Assembly (NCBI GenBank): GCA_019425655.1
Contig: NQWY01024837.1
Location: forward strand, 62,001-126,000
Source: Rhizophagus prolifer
Lineage: Eukaryota > Glomeromycota > Glomeromycetes > Glomerales > Glomeraceae
Length of the DNA stretch: 64,000 nucleotides
Reading direction: 5' to 3'
Shown: piece after piece, positions 55,290-63,207 of the stretch
Layout of the letters: each line of letters opens with the position of its first letter
Position numbering within the stretch: the first letter of the stretch is position 1
The notes under the pieces: generated by a model
The model's input: the letters and a program-made list of their open reading frames with translations, nothing else
Database searches by the model: none
What the model was told of the DNA's origin: nothing
Translations under genes and position numbers: made by a program

Positions 55290-56750
55290 ATGTACAATAA
55301 TAAAATTTTCCCTAACAAGTTATTTTTCTTAGGAATTACGTTTTTTTCTCTCCTGTTTTGTCAAAGCAGCAGTGTAGATGATCAATCAAATCCTCCAGTT
55401 GACAATGGAGAAGATAATGGAAATTATACTTCTGCATCATTTTGGCTGACAAAAGCAGATGAAACGGTTAAACTTCAAAAGCAAAACGATATTTATTTCA
55501 AAAATGCTTCTAATAATTATCAAACTATTGATGTTGATTCAGAGCAGAAATATCAAATGATTGACGGTTTTGGCTATACCTTGACAGGTGGTAGCGTTCA
55601 GGTAATCAACCAATTATCAGCATCAAAAAAAGAGGAATTGCTTCAGAATCTTTTTTCCAATAATGAGAATTCAATCGGAGTAAGCTATCTCAGACTAAGC
55701 ATCGGTGCATCTGACCTTAATGCAGAAGTTTTTTCTTATGACGATATGCCTGCAGGACAGACAGATCCTTCACTTTCTCAATTTTCATTAGCAAAAGATC
55801 AGGCAGTGATTGATATGCTTAAAAAAATCCTGACAATAAACCCAAATATCAAAATCATTGCAACGCCCTGGTCACCACCGGTTTGGATGAAAGATAACGG
55901 AAGCAGTGTTGGTGGCAGTTTATTACCTCAATACTATAGTGTTTATGCTCAATATTTTGTAAAATACATACAAGCGATGAAAGCGCAGGGAATTACTATT
56001 GATGCTATCACACCTCAGAATGAACCTTTGCATCCGGGGAACAATCCAAGTATGTATATGACTTCTGCACAACAAGGGGAATTTATTAAAAATCATTTGG
56101 GACCTGCTTTTCAAACAGCTAATATCAGCACCAAAATCATTCTTTATGATCACAATTGTGACAAGCCGGATTATCCAATGAACATCTTAGCAGACGCTGA
56201 AGCTGCAAAATATGTTGACGGCTCAGCTTTTCACCTTTATGCTGGAAATATCTCAGTTTTAAGTAATATACATTTAGCATACCCAAATAAAAACTTATAT
56301 TTTACAGAACAATGGACCGGTGCTAATTCTTCATTTTCAGGAGATTTTGTTTGGCATACTAAAAACGTCATCATTGGCTCTATGAGAAACTGGAGCAAAG
56401 TAGCACTGGAATGGAATGTTGCTAATGATGCTTCATTTAATCCTCATACACAAGGCGGGTGTACAGAATGTAAAGGCGCCATTACAATTAATTCAAGTGA
56501 AGCTTTTACAAGAAACGTAGCTTATTATATCATCGCTCAGGCTTCTAAATTTGTTCCTCAAAATTCTCAAAGGATTGCATCAACGCAGCCGGGAAATCTG
56601 AGCTCAGTTGCATTTACAAGACCCGATGGAAAAACAGCTTTGATTGTTCTGAATGAAGGTGATACTACCGAAAATTTTAATATCAGATTTAAAAATAAAA
56701 CCGCAGCTACATCATTAACGCCAAAGTCTGTCGCAACATTTGTCTTTTAA
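55290..56750 (+). CDS. GH30-family glycoside hydrolase lipoprotein
   Basis: 486 residues from the ATG at 55290. Lipobox L-L-F-C (Cys ~24). A short linker, then the GH30 domain (~55-486): I-D-G-F-G-Y-T near the start, P-W-S-P-P-V-W-M-K, acid/base Glu245 in P-Q-N-E-P, nucleophile Glu340 in F-T-E-Q-W, and the small beta domain at the end. The cell-surface form suggests an endo-enzyme; GH30 members of such loci often cleave beta-1,6-glucan. Specificity is inference. 177 bases and a terminator separate it from the PKD gene. Confidence 0.92.
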   Translation: MYNNKIFPNKLFFLGITFFSLLFCQSSSVDDQSNPPVDNGEDNGNYTSASFWLTKADETVKLQKQNDIYFKNASNNYQTIDVDSEQKYQMIDGFGYTLTGGSVQVINQLSASKKEELLQNLFSNNENSIGVSYLRLSIGASDLNAEVFSYDDMPAGQTDPSLSQFSLAKDQAVIDMLKKILTINPNIKIIATPWSPPVWMKDNGSSVGGSLLPQYYSVYAQYFVKYIQAMKAQGITIDAITPQNEPLHPGNNPSMYMTSAQQGEFIKNHLGPAFQTANISTKIILYDHNCDKPDYPMNILADAEAAKYVDGSAFHLYAGNISVLSNIHLAYPNKNLYFTEQWTGANSSFSGDFVWHTKNVIIGSMRNWSKVALEWNVANDASFNPHTQGGCTECKGAITINSSEAFTRNVAYYIIAQASKFVPQNSQRIASTQPGNLSSVAFTRPDGKTALIVLNEGDTTENFNIRFKNKTAATSLTPKSVATFVF

Positions 56751-56765
56751 ATTCAAACAATTAGT

Positions 56766-57551
56766 ATGAAAAGAGTTTTTTCTATTTCTAATATTATTTT
56801 GTTGTCTGTAGCAATATCCTGTTCAATAGCAAAAGACAAAAGAGAGCTGATTTTTCAGGATGAATTTAACGGAGCGATGATTGATCCTTCAAAATGGACA
56901 TTCGAAGTGGGAGGAGATGGTTTTGGTAATAATGAGCTTCAGTTTTATACCAAAGACCGAAAAGAAAACGCTAGAGTAGAAAACGGAAATCTCATCATAG
57001 AAGCCAGAAAAGAAAAATGGGAAAAGAATGATTATACTTCCGCAAAGTTAATTACAAAAGAAACTTTCCCTTTTCAGTATGGAAGCATTGAAGTGCGAGC
57101 TAAGTTACCAAAAGGAAAAGGAACATGGCCAGCTATCTGGATGCTAAGTAAAAATATCAAGGAATGGCCGGATGACGGGGAAATCGACATAATGGAACAC
57201 GTGGGTTACAACGAGGGTTTTGTCCACGGATCTGTTCATACCAAAAAATATAATCACATCATCGGAACTCAGAAAACTGATACGATTATTGTGAAAGATG
57301 CAACCAGCCAATTTCATGTTTATAGAGCTGATTGGACTCCTGAGAAAATTGAAATGTTTGTAGATAACAAAAAGTACTTTACTTACATCAATTCAGAAAA
57401 GACTTATGACGCCTGGCCATTTGATCAGCCATTTTATTTGATTCTTAATCAAGCTGTCGGCGGTAATTGGGGTGGGAAAGAAGGCGTCGATTCGGGGATT
57501 TATCCTCAGAAATTCTTAATCGATTATGTAAGGATTTATAAATCAAAATAA
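56766..57551 (+). CDS. GH16-family beta-glucanase lipoprotein
   Basis: 261 residues. Lipobox A-I-S-C (Cys ~20). A single GH16 jelly-roll domain with the catalytic E-I-D-I-M-E motif: nucleophile Glu139, helper Asp141, acid/base Glu144. The motif with the inserted Met is that of laminarinase-type (beta-1,3-glucan) members. W-T-F-E-V-G-G-D-G-F-G-N-N-E-L-Q-F-Y fits laminarinases also. 15 bases after the first GH30, so co-transcribed. Confidence 0.95.
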   Translation: MKRVFSISNIILLSVAISCSIAKDKRELIFQDEFNGAMIDPSKWTFEVGGDGFGNNELQFYTKDRKENARVENGNLIIEARKEKWEKNDYTSAKLITKETFPFQYGSIEVRAKLPKGKGTWPAIWMLSKNIKEWPDDGEIDIMEHVGYNEGFVHGSVHTKKYNHIIGTQKTDTIIVKDATSQFHVYRADWTPEKIEMFVDNKKYFTYINSEKTYDAWPFDQPFYLILNQAVGGNWGGKEGVDSGIYPQKFLIDYVRIYKSK

Positions 57552-57588
57552 CTAAAATACAATTCTATATTTTATAGATTTTCATCTA

Positions 57589-59028
57589 ATGAATAGATTA
57601 ATTTTATCTTGCTTTTTGACAGGAATGATCATTAATGCCAATGCGCAGAATTACTGGAAAAAAGGAATGAAAGAGGGTAGAGTCATCATGACTTCCCAAA
57701 AAAATAACGAAAAATTTGCCAAGAAAGCGAATGCCAAATTCATAGATTTTCCTCAACCTAAAGAAACCGACATCTGTGTTTTCGTAGATCCTGATTTCAA
57801 ATACCAGAAACTGATAGGATTTGGTGGTGCCATTACAGACGCGTCTGCTGAGGTTTTTGCTAAACTTCCAAAAGAAAAACAGAAAGAATTGATCGAAGCT
57901 TATTATGGGAAATCCGGTTTGGGGTACAACGTTATCAGAACCAATATGAATTCTTGTGATTTTTCCAGCGACAGCTATACTTATATAAGAGATAATGACA
58001 CTTCGTTAAGCTCATTTGATATCAAGCACGATGAACAGTATAAGATTCCATTGATAAAACTAGCACAACAAGCTATCGATCCAAAAGATTTCAGATTTTA
58101 TTTCAGCCCGTGGAGTCCGCCAGCGTGGATGAAATCGAATAATAATATGCTGAAAGGCGGCCGTCTTTTGGATAAATATTATCAGGTTTGGGCCAATTAT
58201 TATATCAAATTCATTCAGGAATATGAGAAGAGAAATATCCCGGTCTGGGGACTCAGTGTTCAGAATGAACCAATGGCGACTCAAACCTGGGAATCTTGCC
58301 TTTATACAGCGGATGAAGAGGCTAAATTGCTAAGAGAAAATCTTGGTCCGGCATTGTGGAAAAATGGCTACAAAGATAAAAAAGTAATTATCTGGGATCA
58401 TAACAGAGACCTGATGTATCAACGTGCTACAACCACTTTACAAGACCCGGAAACTTCCAAATACGCTTCCGGCATTGGTTATCACTGGTACGAGACGTGG
58501 AATAACAAATCGCAATTATTTGATAATGTGGCTGAAACTTACAAAGCTTTTCCTGACAAATTCCTGATTTTCACAGAAGGTTGCAAAGAACAATTTGATT
58601 TTTCTAAAATTTATGATGTAAGCTTAGGCGAATTGTATGGACGAAATATGATTAACGATTTCAACAAAGGAACTTCTGCCTGGACAGACTGGAACATTCT
58701 TTTGGATGAAAAAGGTGGCCCCAATCATGTGGGTAATTTTTGTTTTGCACCAGTTATCGCAGATACCGGAAAAGGGGAGTTGCATTACACTTACGAATAT
58801 TATTACATTGGCCATCTTTCAAAATACATTAAACCCAATGCTCGTCGTGTAGGAAGTTCTACCAACAAAGACTTCTTATTATCAACAAGTTTTATGAATG
58901 AAAATGGGGAACTGGTCGTTGTAGTGATGAACGAAGGTAATACCGACACAGATTTTAATTTATGGATCGAAGGAAAATCTTCCAAACTTTCGGCGCCGGC
59001 ACATTCTATACAGACTATAGTTTTATAA
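57589..59028 (+). CDS. Second GH30-family glycoside hydrolase
   Basis: 479 residues. Cleavable signal peptide ~1-20 (ending N-A-N-A-Q), no lipobox, so periplasmic. GH30 domain with I-G-F-G-G-A-I-T-D-A, P-W-S-P-P-A-W-M-K, acid/base Glu227 (V-Q-N-E-P) and nucleophile Glu330 (F-T-E-G-C). Clearly diverged from the first GH30. The surface enzyme plus periplasmic enzyme pattern suggests sequential cleavage, with this one acting on imported oligosaccharides. Last gene of the locus; a terminator follows. Confidence 0.94.
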   Translation: MNRLILSCFLTGMIINANAQNYWKKGMKEGRVIMTSQKNNEKFAKKANAKFIDFPQPKETDICVFVDPDFKYQKLIGFGGAITDASAEVFAKLPKEKQKELIEAYYGKSGLGYNVIRTNMNSCDFSSDSYTYIRDNDTSLSSFDIKHDEQYKIPLIKLAQQAIDPKDFRFYFSPWSPPAWMKSNNNMLKGGRLLDKYYQVWANYYIKFIQEYEKRNIPVWGLSVQNEPMATQTWESCLYTADEEAKLLRENLGPALWKNGYKDKKVIIWDHNRDLMYQRATTTLQDPETSKYASGIGYHWYETWNNKSQLFDNVAETYKAFPDKFLIFTEGCKEQFDFSKIYDVSLGELYGRNMINDFNKGTSAWTDWNILLDEKGGPNHVGNFCFAPVIADTGKGELHYTYEYYYIGHLSKYIKPNARRVGSSTNKDFLLSTSFMNENGELVVVVMNEGNTDTDFNLWIEGKSSKLSAPAHSIQTIVL

Positions 59029-59047
59029 ATTATATATTTTTAAGGGT

Positions 59048-59074
59048 AATACAGCAGTTTTTAGCTGCTGTATT
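59048..59074. terminator. Bidirectional terminator
   Basis: Arms AATACAGCAG (59048-59057) and CTGCTGTATT (59065-59074) between convergent genes; touches the stop of the lipoprotein gene. Confidence 0.88.
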
Positions 59075-59580
59075 TATTTTAAATGTTTACAGTCAGTTGG
59101 TGTTAATCGTCTTCCTTTGGAATAATTAATTGCTTTGGATGAAACGTAAACTTGTTTTGGAGAATTATTATTTGAATAACTGCCGATTCCTTCAAGCAAA
59201 ACACCGCTATCCTGTAAAAAGTAAACTTCGCGTTCACTTGTCATACCTTCAGACATAAACTTATAATTCAGTTTCAAAGTATCGCCGGAAACGGTTCCGG
59301 AAACATCACCGGTTGAAGAATCTTTTTCAAAATTTTTGTATGTCAATTTACCGGAAACTTTTCCGTTAACAATTTTATAGGACAATGTCATAGAATCTTT
59401 AGCCAACACATTCATATAACAATAATCAACATTTTCTGTTGTAGAAATCTGATTTTTTTCATTATCAGGAATGGCTAACGTATCAGGTTTTCGGTTTTCA
59501 ACATTCAGTTGTTTGCCGTCATTTTTTTCACAAGAATGGATAATTGTAACGCCTGATAGAATTAAAATAATTTTTTTCAT
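59074..59580 (-). CDS. Lipoprotein of unknown function
   Basis: 168 residues. Lipobox I-H-S-C (Cys ~17), then an unstructured linker and a small beta-rich domain (~50-150; G-K-V-S-G-K-L-T-Y-K-N-F, D-V-S-G-T-V-S-G-D-T-L-K-L). The domain resembles the repeat-strand lipoproteins common in Chryseobacterium envelopes. No enzyme motif. The 180 bases before the M14 gene's end hold its promoter, not recognised. Confidence 0.75.
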   Translation of the reverse strand: MKKIILILSGVTIIHSCEKNDGKQLNVENRKPDTLAIPDNEKNQISTTENVDYCYMNVLAKDSMTLSYKIVNGKVSGKLTYKNFEKDSSTGDVSGTVSGDTLKLNYKFMSEGMTSEREVYFLQDSGVLLEGIGSYSNNNSPKQVYVSSKAINYSKGRRLTPTDCKHLK

Positions 59581-59759
59581 AATAGATTATTTTGTGACAG
59601 AATAAAATTAGAAAATATTATACCAAAATATCAACATAGAAATAGTGTCGGAGTATGCTTAGTTTAGCAATTATAAAATGTCCTATAATTTATATTATGT
59701 TAAATAGAGTATTGCAATCAACTCATAAAAAGCTGATTAATAAAGGTTAAATTACTGAT

Positions 59760-60863
59760 TTATTCTATAACGAAATCGACCAACGACTCAAGTTTTGGAA
59801 ATCTTTTTTGTGAAATAAATTTCTTATCTGTACAGTCAATTTCCTGCCAGCCTTTTTTATGATTCAGATCACCAACTTCAACAACGTATGGCTGATAAGT
59901 CAGATTGTCATTTTCATCAAGAATTTCTCTGTATTGTATGGCAATATCCAAAATACATTCGAATTCTGTATTGAGCCTGACATTCCTGTAGATCAGATCA
60001 AAATGAGATTCTTTGTTCTGAGGAATGTCAAAATAAGTTTCATAGCTCAATGTGTCACCTTTAAGGACTGACATTGCCTTTAAAGCAAAATATAAAGCTT
60101 GAGTATAAAATTCCCGAGTCTTACCCCGTTCCAAATCATTTTCAAAATATCCACCTTCAAACAATATTGCAGGTATCCCGGCTTTCATAAAATTATCACC
60201 ACTGGATGTTGGGTAAAATTCGTCTGTATATTTGGCAATCCTGTCAGGGAGAATTTGTTTCATCTGCATATAGATCGCAGCGATTACAGCCATACTTTTT
60301 TTTCTGTTTTCTGTGATATCACGATCAGCATTTTCCGATGGCGCCAAAAATGATAACGTTGCAGGATGTTTTCCATCGGTCGTAAAAATTGTTCTCTGAT
60401 CATGAAGATTCAAAAGATAGCTGTAATTATTATTGAGAATTAATGATTTCAGTAATTTCATTTCAACACTCGAAGTCCTCAAGAAATCTCTGTTGATATC
60501 GATGTCAAAAGCATTTCGTCTTGTCCAGGCTTCAGAACCATCAGGATTCAGCATAAAGATGAAATCTAACTGTATTAATTCAAATAATTTCTCTTTCAGT
60601 TCCGGATGCTTTTCAAATATAGCTAATAGATCCAGCATTGCCAAAGTCGCTGTAGATTCGTTACCGTGCATTTGCGACCAGGCAGCAACCTTGATGTTAC
60701 CTTTTCCGAGGGTCATCATGTAGATAGGTTTCCCGAGACTGGATTTTCCTACCTCTTTGATGTAATCGCTGTAATTGTCCTGTAAGTAAGAAAATAATTT
60801 TTCAGGGGAAATATAGCGTTCTGGGAAGTTTACATTTTTAAAATAAGGGAAACTGAAATTCAT
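59760..60863 (-). CDS. M14-family zinc carboxypeptidase-like protein
   Basis: 367 residues from the ATG at 60863; the longer frame to 60914 has an unlikely N-terminus. No signal peptide. Zinc motif H-G-N-E (Q-M-H-G-N-E-S-T, ~73-76), second zinc His in L-N-L-H-D-Q-R, substrate Arg in R-R-N-A-F-D-I-D-I-N-R-D, and catalytic Glu in L-F-E-G-G-Y. It should remove C-terminal residues or act as an amidase on peptidoglycan peptides. The promoter region carries the TTTACA-TT-TGTAAA palindrome. Confidence 0.9.
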   Translation of the reverse strand: MNFSFPYFKNVNFPERYISPEKLFSYLQDNYSDYIKEVGKSSLGKPIYMMTLGKGNIKVAAWSQMHGNESTATLAMLDLLAIFEKHPELKEKLFELIQLDFIFMLNPDGSEAWTRRNAFDIDINRDFLRTSSVEMKLLKSLILNNNYSYLLNLHDQRTIFTTDGKHPATLSFLAPSENADRDITENRKKSMAVIAAIYMQMKQILPDRIAKYTDEFYPTSSGDNFMKAGIPAILFEGGYFENDLERGKTREFYTQALYFALKAMSVLKGDTLSYETYFDIPQNKESHFDLIYRNVRLNTEFECILDIAIQYREILDENDNLTYQPYVVEVGDLNHKKGWQEIDCTDKKFISQKRFPKLESLVDFVIE

Positions 60864-60916
60864 TTTTACGGTATTTGATTTTTCACAAAAATAACATTTA
60901 ATCACAAATATCAATG

Positions 60917-60954
60917 TTTACATTTGTAAAATGATTAAACATTGACAAATGTCA
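60917..60954. promoter_or_regulatory. Palindromes upstream of the M14 gene
   Basis: TTTACATTTGTAAA (60917-60930) has perfect 6-base arms around TT. TGACAAATGTCA (60943-60954) has 5-base arms around AA. Start-to-start spacing is about 26 bases. They sit 54 bases before the M14 start codon. Similar palindromes occur before terC and the XRE gene. Confidence 0.55.
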
Positions 60955-61140
60955 CTTTGTCTGTTGATTATTTTGTGGAATACATTATTTTTAATTTATT
61001 TTCATATAATTTTAAATATCAATATTTTACGTATTTTAAATTAAGTAATTATTTATATTTACTTTAAGTATAGAAATAGTGTTAATTACTAATTTGTTCA
61101 GGAATTCACTAAACAATTTTCCATACATTTATTACTGTTT

Positions 61141-61154
61141 TTTACAAATGTACA
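61141..61154. promoter_or_regulatory. Palindrome upstream of terC
   Basis: TTTACAAATGTACA: arms TTTACA and TGTACA pair at 5 of 6. It lies 26 bases before the -7 box of terC at 61180. Confidence 0.45.
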
Positions 61155-61179
61155 ACGCATTAAATCACAATTAATTCGC

Positions 61180-61187
61180 TATTTTTG
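61180..61187 (+). promoter_or_regulatory. -7 promoter box of terC
   Basis: TATTTTTG matches TAnnTTTG; predicted start about 10 bases before the ATG at 61202. The remainder of 60955-61179 shows nothing else apart from the palindrome. Confidence 0.5.
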
Positions 61188-61201
61188 TCCATTAAAAAGT
61201 T

Positions 61202-62257
61202 ATGATGAGCAACGAAATTCTATTTCTTTCAGGATTTTTGGTATTTATAATTACGATACTACTTTTAGATCTGGGCATTTTTAATAAAAAGGATTCTGCA
61301 GTTTCTCTTAAACAAGCCGGGTTGATGAGTGTTTTCATTATTCTGTTATCACTAGGTTTTTATATCCTACTCACCTATTACGGCCATCTGATTCATGGGA
61401 TAGACAGTATGGAAAGACTACAGGAGATCGTAGCAAAGCACAAACATCCTATAAAAATTGTACCCGGGAATCTGGAACATAGCATAATGGTATATGACAA
61501 AAACCTGGGATTGGAGTTTCTTACAGGTTATCTGGTAGAATATGCTTTATCGGTCGATAATATCTTTGTCATTCTTCTTGTCTTCAGCGGATTCGGAGTT
61601 GCACCGCGTAATTATCACCGGGTTCTTTTTTGGGGAATTTTTGGGGCAATTGTAATGCGTTTTCTCTTTATATTTATAGGAGCAGCACTGATTCAGAAAT
61701 TCGAATGGATAATGTATGTCTTTGGAGCATTTCTGGTTTATACAGGGATTAAAATGTTTATTGACAGAAATAAGGATGAAGAAATTGATCCACAGCATCA
61801 TCCGGTTGTCAAATTTGCACAAAAGCATTTTAAGGTTCATAATCAGTTCGTTGGGAATAAATTCTTTGTGGTCATTGACGGAATCAAGAAAATGACACCT
61901 TTATTCCTTGTATTAATTATCATAGAATTAACGGATTTAATCTTTGCGGTTGATAGTATACCGGCGATTTTTTCTATAACCAAAGATCCTTATATCGTGT
62001 TCTTCTCAAACATATTTGCAATTATCGGGTTAAGATCTATGTTCTTTCTTTTAGCCGGGATTGTTAATAAGTTCAGGTTTTTAAAAATTGGTTTGGCTGC
62101 GTTATTAGCGTTTATAGGTCTGAAAATGATTTTTCACCATTACCTGGAAGATATTGGTTTCGGGACTTCAGAATCATTAATCGTGATCATGTCAATTCTT
62201 CTGTTAAGCATAGGTACATCCCTACTCTTTCCAGAGAAAAAATCAAAAAATGCTTAA
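61202..62257 (+). CDS. TerC-family integral membrane protein
   Basis: 351 residues, nine or so membrane helices. The TerC signature acidic segments are present: Y-A-L-S-V-D-N-I-F-V-I (~120) and I-I-E-L-T-D-L-I-F-A-V-D-S-I-P-A (~245). The family (TerC, Alx, MeeF) is linked to tellurite resistance and, more recently, to manganese export. Start could be the second Met. No tellurite genes and no visible yybP-ykoY riboswitch-like structure nearby. A terminator follows. Confidence 0.93.
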   Translation: MMSNEILFLSGFLVFIITILLLDLGIFNKKDSAVSLKQAGLMSVFIILLSLGFYILLTYYGHLIHGIDSMERLQEIVAKHKHPIKIVPGNLEHSIMVYDKNLGLEFLTGYLVEYALSVDNIFVILLVFSGFGVAPRNYHRVLFWGIFGAIVMRFLFIFIGAALIQKFEWIMYVFGAFLVYTGIKMFIDRNKDEEIDPQHHPVVKFAQKHFKVHNQFVGNKFFVVIDGIKKMTPLFLVLIIIELTDLIFAVDSIPAIFSITKDPYIVFFSNIFAIIGLRSMFFLLAGIVNKFRFLKIGLAALLAFIGLKMIFHHYLEDIGFGTSESLIVIMSILLLSIGTSLLFPEKKSKNA

Positions 62258-62294
62258 ATCTTAGGCTTAAAATTTGAAACATTTAAAAGACTTC

Positions 62295-62320
62295 AAGCTT
62301 CCTTTTAGGAGGCTTTTTTT
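62295..62320 (+). terminator. Terminator of terC
   Basis: Arms AAGCTTCC (62295-62302) and GGAGGCTT (62308-62315, one G-U pair) followed by T's. Confidence 0.85.
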
Positions 62321-62489
62321 ATGGTCTAAATCAAAGTTTTCAATGCTTCATGTTGTAATATTTATCTTTTTCACATTATCCACATAAATATTGAGATTAT
62401 AATTCTTTTATTCACACTTATCCACAAATAATAATATAACTAGTTAAAAACTAAGCATTTATAATTAATAATCTTATCAATTTAATTTG
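62321..62489. other. AT-rich intergenic region before XRE gene
   Basis: No ORF. TTATCCACA occurs twice in 62375-62430 (one as CACATTATCCACATAA, one as CACTTATCCACAAA). These match the DnaA-box core, but there are only two, so I do not call an origin. Confidence 0.4.
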
Positions 62490-62558
62490 TTTACAAAAGT
62501 AAATAACATAAAATTACATTTGTAACATTTCTTATCACTTAATTTATTACATTTGTAA
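62490..62558. promoter_or_regulatory. Triple palindrome operator/promoter of the XRE gene
   Basis: TTTACAAAAGTAAA (62490-62503, 5 of 6 pairs), TTACATTTGTAA (62514-62525) and an identical TTACATTTGTAA (62547-62558). The last ends one base before the ATG at 62560. The latter two also contain TACATTTG, which fits the TAnnTTTG -7 box, so repressor sites and promoter would be superimposed. Autoregulation by the downstream gene is the simplest reading. Confidence 0.6.
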
Positions 62559-62559
62559 A

Positions 62560-63081
62560 ATGGAATTTAATGATAGAATTACAAAAGTTATCGAATATAC
62601 AGAGCTTACTCCCGCTGAGTTTGCTGAAGAGATTGGTGTACAACGTTCAAGCATTTCGCATATCATTTCCGGGAGAAACAAACCCTCTCTCGATTTCATT
62701 TCTAAAATAAAAACTAAGTTTCCAGAACTTGAATGGGAATGGCTAATTACAGGTTTTGGAGAAATGCTTAATAATAAGGAAAAAAATTCTCCTACAACTA
62801 TTCAATCTATTGAAGAAAGTAAGCCTGTAAAAAAAACATTACCGGATTTATTTTCGTTAATCGATGATGAAAATTTTGGAAAGGAAGAAAACGAATTAAA
62901 ATCTCAAAAAAATAATAACTCATCAGAATCGAATATTTCCGCACCTTCTATAGAAAAGAAAAATATAGCCGATTCTCAGCGATTAGAAAATTTTGATGAA
63001 AAGCAAGACAATTCATCAAAAAAAATCAAAAGAATTGTATTTTTTTATCAGGACGGAACTTTTGAAACTTATGAAAATTAG
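62560..63081 (+). CDS. XRE-type helix-turn-helix regulator
   Basis: 173 residues. HTH domain ~5-65 (L-T-P-A-E-F-A-E-E-I-G-V-Q-R-S-S-I-S-H-I-I-S-G-R-N-K-P-S) of lambda-repressor fold. A long polar, probably disordered linker (~70-150, rich in Asn, Ser, Lys, Glu) leads to a C-terminal strand K-R-I-V-F-F-Y-Q-D-G-T-F. No peptidase domain. This form is common in Chryseobacterium relatives; its function is not known. Followed 22 bases later by tRNA-Arg. Confidence 0.9.
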   Translation: MEFNDRITKVIEYTELTPAEFAEEIGVQRSSISHIISGRNKPSLDFISKIKTKFPELEWEWLITGFGEMLNNKEKNSPTTIQSIEESKPVKKTLPDLFSLIDDENFGKEENELKSQKNNNSSESNISAPSIEKKNIADSQRLENFDEKQDNSSKKIKRIVFFYQDGTFETYEN

Positions 63082-63103
63082 TTAACTTTAACTCCATCAT
63101 TTT

Positions 63104-63175
63104 GGCCTCATAGTTCAACGGATAGAATAGAAGTTTCCTAAACTTTAGATCCAAGTTCGATTCTTGGTGAGGCTA
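63104..63175 (+). tRNA. tRNA-Arg (anticodon CCT)
   Basis: Cloverleaf folds by hand: acceptor GGCCTCA with TGAGGCT (G-U first pair), D-stem GTTC/GAAT, anticodon stem GAAGT/ACTTT with loop TTCCTAA, T-stem CCAAG/CTTGG with loop TTCGATT, discriminator A. CCT anticodon reads AGG, arginine. CCA is not encoded. Confidence 0.95.
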
Positions 63176-63190
63176 CAAATTTATAAACCT

Positions 63191-63198
63191 TAACTTTG
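63191..63198 (+). promoter_or_regulatory. -7 promoter box
   Basis: TAACTTTG matches TAnnTTTG, 10 bases before the ATG at 63208, so the transcript would have almost no leader. Confidence 0.5.
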
Positions 63199-63207
63199 CC
63201 GAAAATA

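Noticed and set aside
62375-62430. Replication origin from two DnaA-box-like TTATCCACA sites
   Set aside because: Only two boxes, no dnaA or typical origin neighbours; AT-rich DNA gives such matches by chance.
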